This document shows, one piece after another, positions 20,556 to 21,455 of a DNA stretch of 21,455 nucleotides; position 1 is the first letter of the stretch, and the number at the start of each line of letters is the position of its first letter. A program made the translations under genes and the position numbers. This stretch comes from JBMTVN01 sp046047235 (GTDB lineage Bacteria; Verrucomicrobiota; Verrucomicrobiia; Limisphaerales; JAHDYP01): contig JBJOII010000078.1 of NCBI GenBank assembly GCA_046047235.1, positions 1 through 21,455 on the forward strand, written 5' to 3'. The notes beneath the pieces were generated by a model. It ran no database searches. It saw only the letters and a list, made by a program, of their open reading frames with translations, and was not told the origin of the DNA.

Positions 20556-21455
20556 CACTGCCCCCCTCCCTTGCCATCCGATGCCGAAAGGTACTTCTGA
20601 TACAAAAACGAAGCTACAATCGCCACCACCGCAACCCCCGCAAGCGCACTCACCCGATACAGCTGCGCCAAACTGGCCAGATCATGGAAGAACAACTTCA
20701 ACAAGGTCAGCCCCAGCAACCCCAAACCCGCATACCTCGCCGGCGCTAAACGCCTCACCAACCCCACTACCACCAGCACCAAAGCAAACAATGCCCAAGC
20801 CACAGTGTAACTCAGGTCGCGAGCAAACAACCCGCCAAAGTCAAACAAACGCACACGCCCCCCCTCCCGCGTGAAAAAGTGTGAGATCTCCAAATTCACC
20901 AGCAAGAACAACAAGGCTGTCCCCGCCCCCTGCAAAAACGGCGGAACCGATACCCCACCCAAACGATCCCTCGGCGGCGTCAGCAACCAGGCCGCCCCAA
21001 ACATGCACGCCGCAGCAACACCATACGTGTAAAGATACCAGTTCAGTATCACCAAACCCTCCCGCGGATAATAGTCAATCACCGCCGGGTTCACCCCCAA
21101 CCTCAACAACACCACCCCCAATAATCCCACCCCCACAAGCCTTAACCCCACATGCGGTACCCGATGGAACAACCAGCACAACGCCATCCCCTCCAAAGCC
21201 CACCCCAAGGTCAACCACTGCTTGTCGAACTGAATCGGAAATACCAGCGTCAGAAAGAACAACGCCGCCCCACCAAATAACGCCAACACGGTGTTCCGCC
21301 GAACATGACCCTCAGGAAACAACCGCACCAACCCCCATAAACATGCCACCATCGGCACAGCACAGCTCAATGGCAGCCAACCCATGTAAGCCCCCGGCCA
21401 ATACATCTTCACCACCCGATACAGCAGGAAGAAATGCAGCGGCCCCGCCAACGCC
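20555..21455 (-). CDS. DUF2339 multi-pass membrane protein (C-terminal part)
   Basis: Only the last 300 or so residues are in the window; the frame is open to the edge, so the N-terminus is missing. A TTG at 21451 is not a credible start. The segment has about eight or nine hydrophobic helices, for example ALFGGAALFFLTLVFP, GVGLLGVVLLRLGV and VAWALFALVLVVVGLV. The WALEGMALCWLF and GLGLLGLTLLKLFFHDL motifs are typical of DUF2339, a large polytopic inner-membrane family. It lies directly upstream of, and is coupled to, the DUF3999 gene. Biochemical function is unknown; an envelope role for the pair is inferred from its membrane and exported nature. Confidence 0.82.
   Translation of the reverse strand, partial: ALAGPLHFFLLYRVVKMYWPGAYMGWLPLSCAVPMVACLWGLVRLFPEGHVRRNTVLALFGGAALFFLTLVFPIQFDKQWLTLGWALEGMALCWLFHRVPHVGLRLVGVGLLGVVLLRLGVNPAVIDYYPREGLVILNWYLYTYGVAAACMFGAAWLLTPPRDRLGGVSVPPFLQGAGTALLFLLVNLEISHFFTREGGRVRLFDFGGLFARDLSYTVAWALFALVLVVVGLVRRLAPARYAGLGLLGLTLLKLFFHDLASLAQLYRVSALAGVAVVAIVASFLYQKYLSASDGKGGGQ

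Noticed and set aside
21449..21451. TTG as the true start of the DUF2339 gene
   Set aside because: The frame stays open to the window edge and DUF2339 proteins are much longer, so the gene is taken as truncated by the window.

Overview
This 21.5 kb window is ordinary chromosome from a GC-rich, Gram-negative-type bacterium. It carries type IV pilus, cell-shape and type II fatty-acid genes. My best guess at the lineage is Verrucomicrobiota/PVC, from the coaD-yceD-rpmF-plsX-fabH order, the FecR/CHASE2-cyclase pair and the scarcity of Shine-Dalgarno sites. That guess is low to moderate confidence and rests on gene content and style, not on a marker gene. No rRNA, tRNA, insertion sequence, phage gene or CRISPR array was seen. 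Twenty protein genes are supported, and no gap without a gene exceeds about 170 bases.

Layout. (1) 62-2654, plus strand: kamA (lysine 2,3-aminomutase), nth (endonuclease III) and a LipM/LplA-type acyltransferase, tightly packed behind a near-consensus promoter. (2) 2664-4613: dtd (minus) and leuC (plus) diverge from a 123-base region holding an inverted repeat. (3) 4701-7658: a FecR-domain secreted protein with its own promoter, a duplicated ribosome-binding site and a strong intrinsic terminator, followed by a CHASE2 class III adenylate cyclase. (4) 7707-11014: coaD, yceD, rpmF, plsX, fabH, a lipid/CoA/ribosome cluster with overlapping genes and a structured element before plsX. (5) 11029-12523: a small PilZ-like protein and a PilT/PilU retraction ATPase. 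(6) 12575-13570: a short RodZ-like membrane protein and fabZ. (7) 13658-15259: a family 2 glycosyltransferase (minus) and fabG (plus), fired from back-to-back promoters. (8) 15260-15421: a 7-base tandem repeat array. (9) 15413-21455, all minus: an ABC-F ATPase (Uup type), a LacI-family repressor, a DUF3999 protein and the C-terminal part of a DUF2339 membrane protein running off the window.

Functional threads. plsX, fabH, fabZ and fabG together cover much of type II fatty acid synthesis and its link to phospholipid synthesis. coaD makes the CoA precursor and the LipM-like protein would use octanoyl chains. Cell envelope and surface motility are represented by rodZ, the PilZ-like protein, pilT, the glycosyltransferase and the DUF2339/DUF3999 pair. 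The FecR/cyclase pair looks like an envelope-sensing cAMP module.

Two window-wide properties stand out. First, the plus strand is strongly C- and A-rich whichever strand is coding, as expected for a lagging strand with extreme replication-linked skew; fecR and yceD-rpmF are balanced islands. Second, Shine-Dalgarno sequences are nearly absent and several promoters put the -10 box only 9-13 bases before the start codon, which implies leaderless or near-leaderless mRNAs. I found no clearly new multi-gene system. The most unusual local pieces are the terminator that overlaps a possible cyclase promoter, the bulged stem abutting the plsX start codon, the heptamer array and the divergent palindromic regulatory regions.
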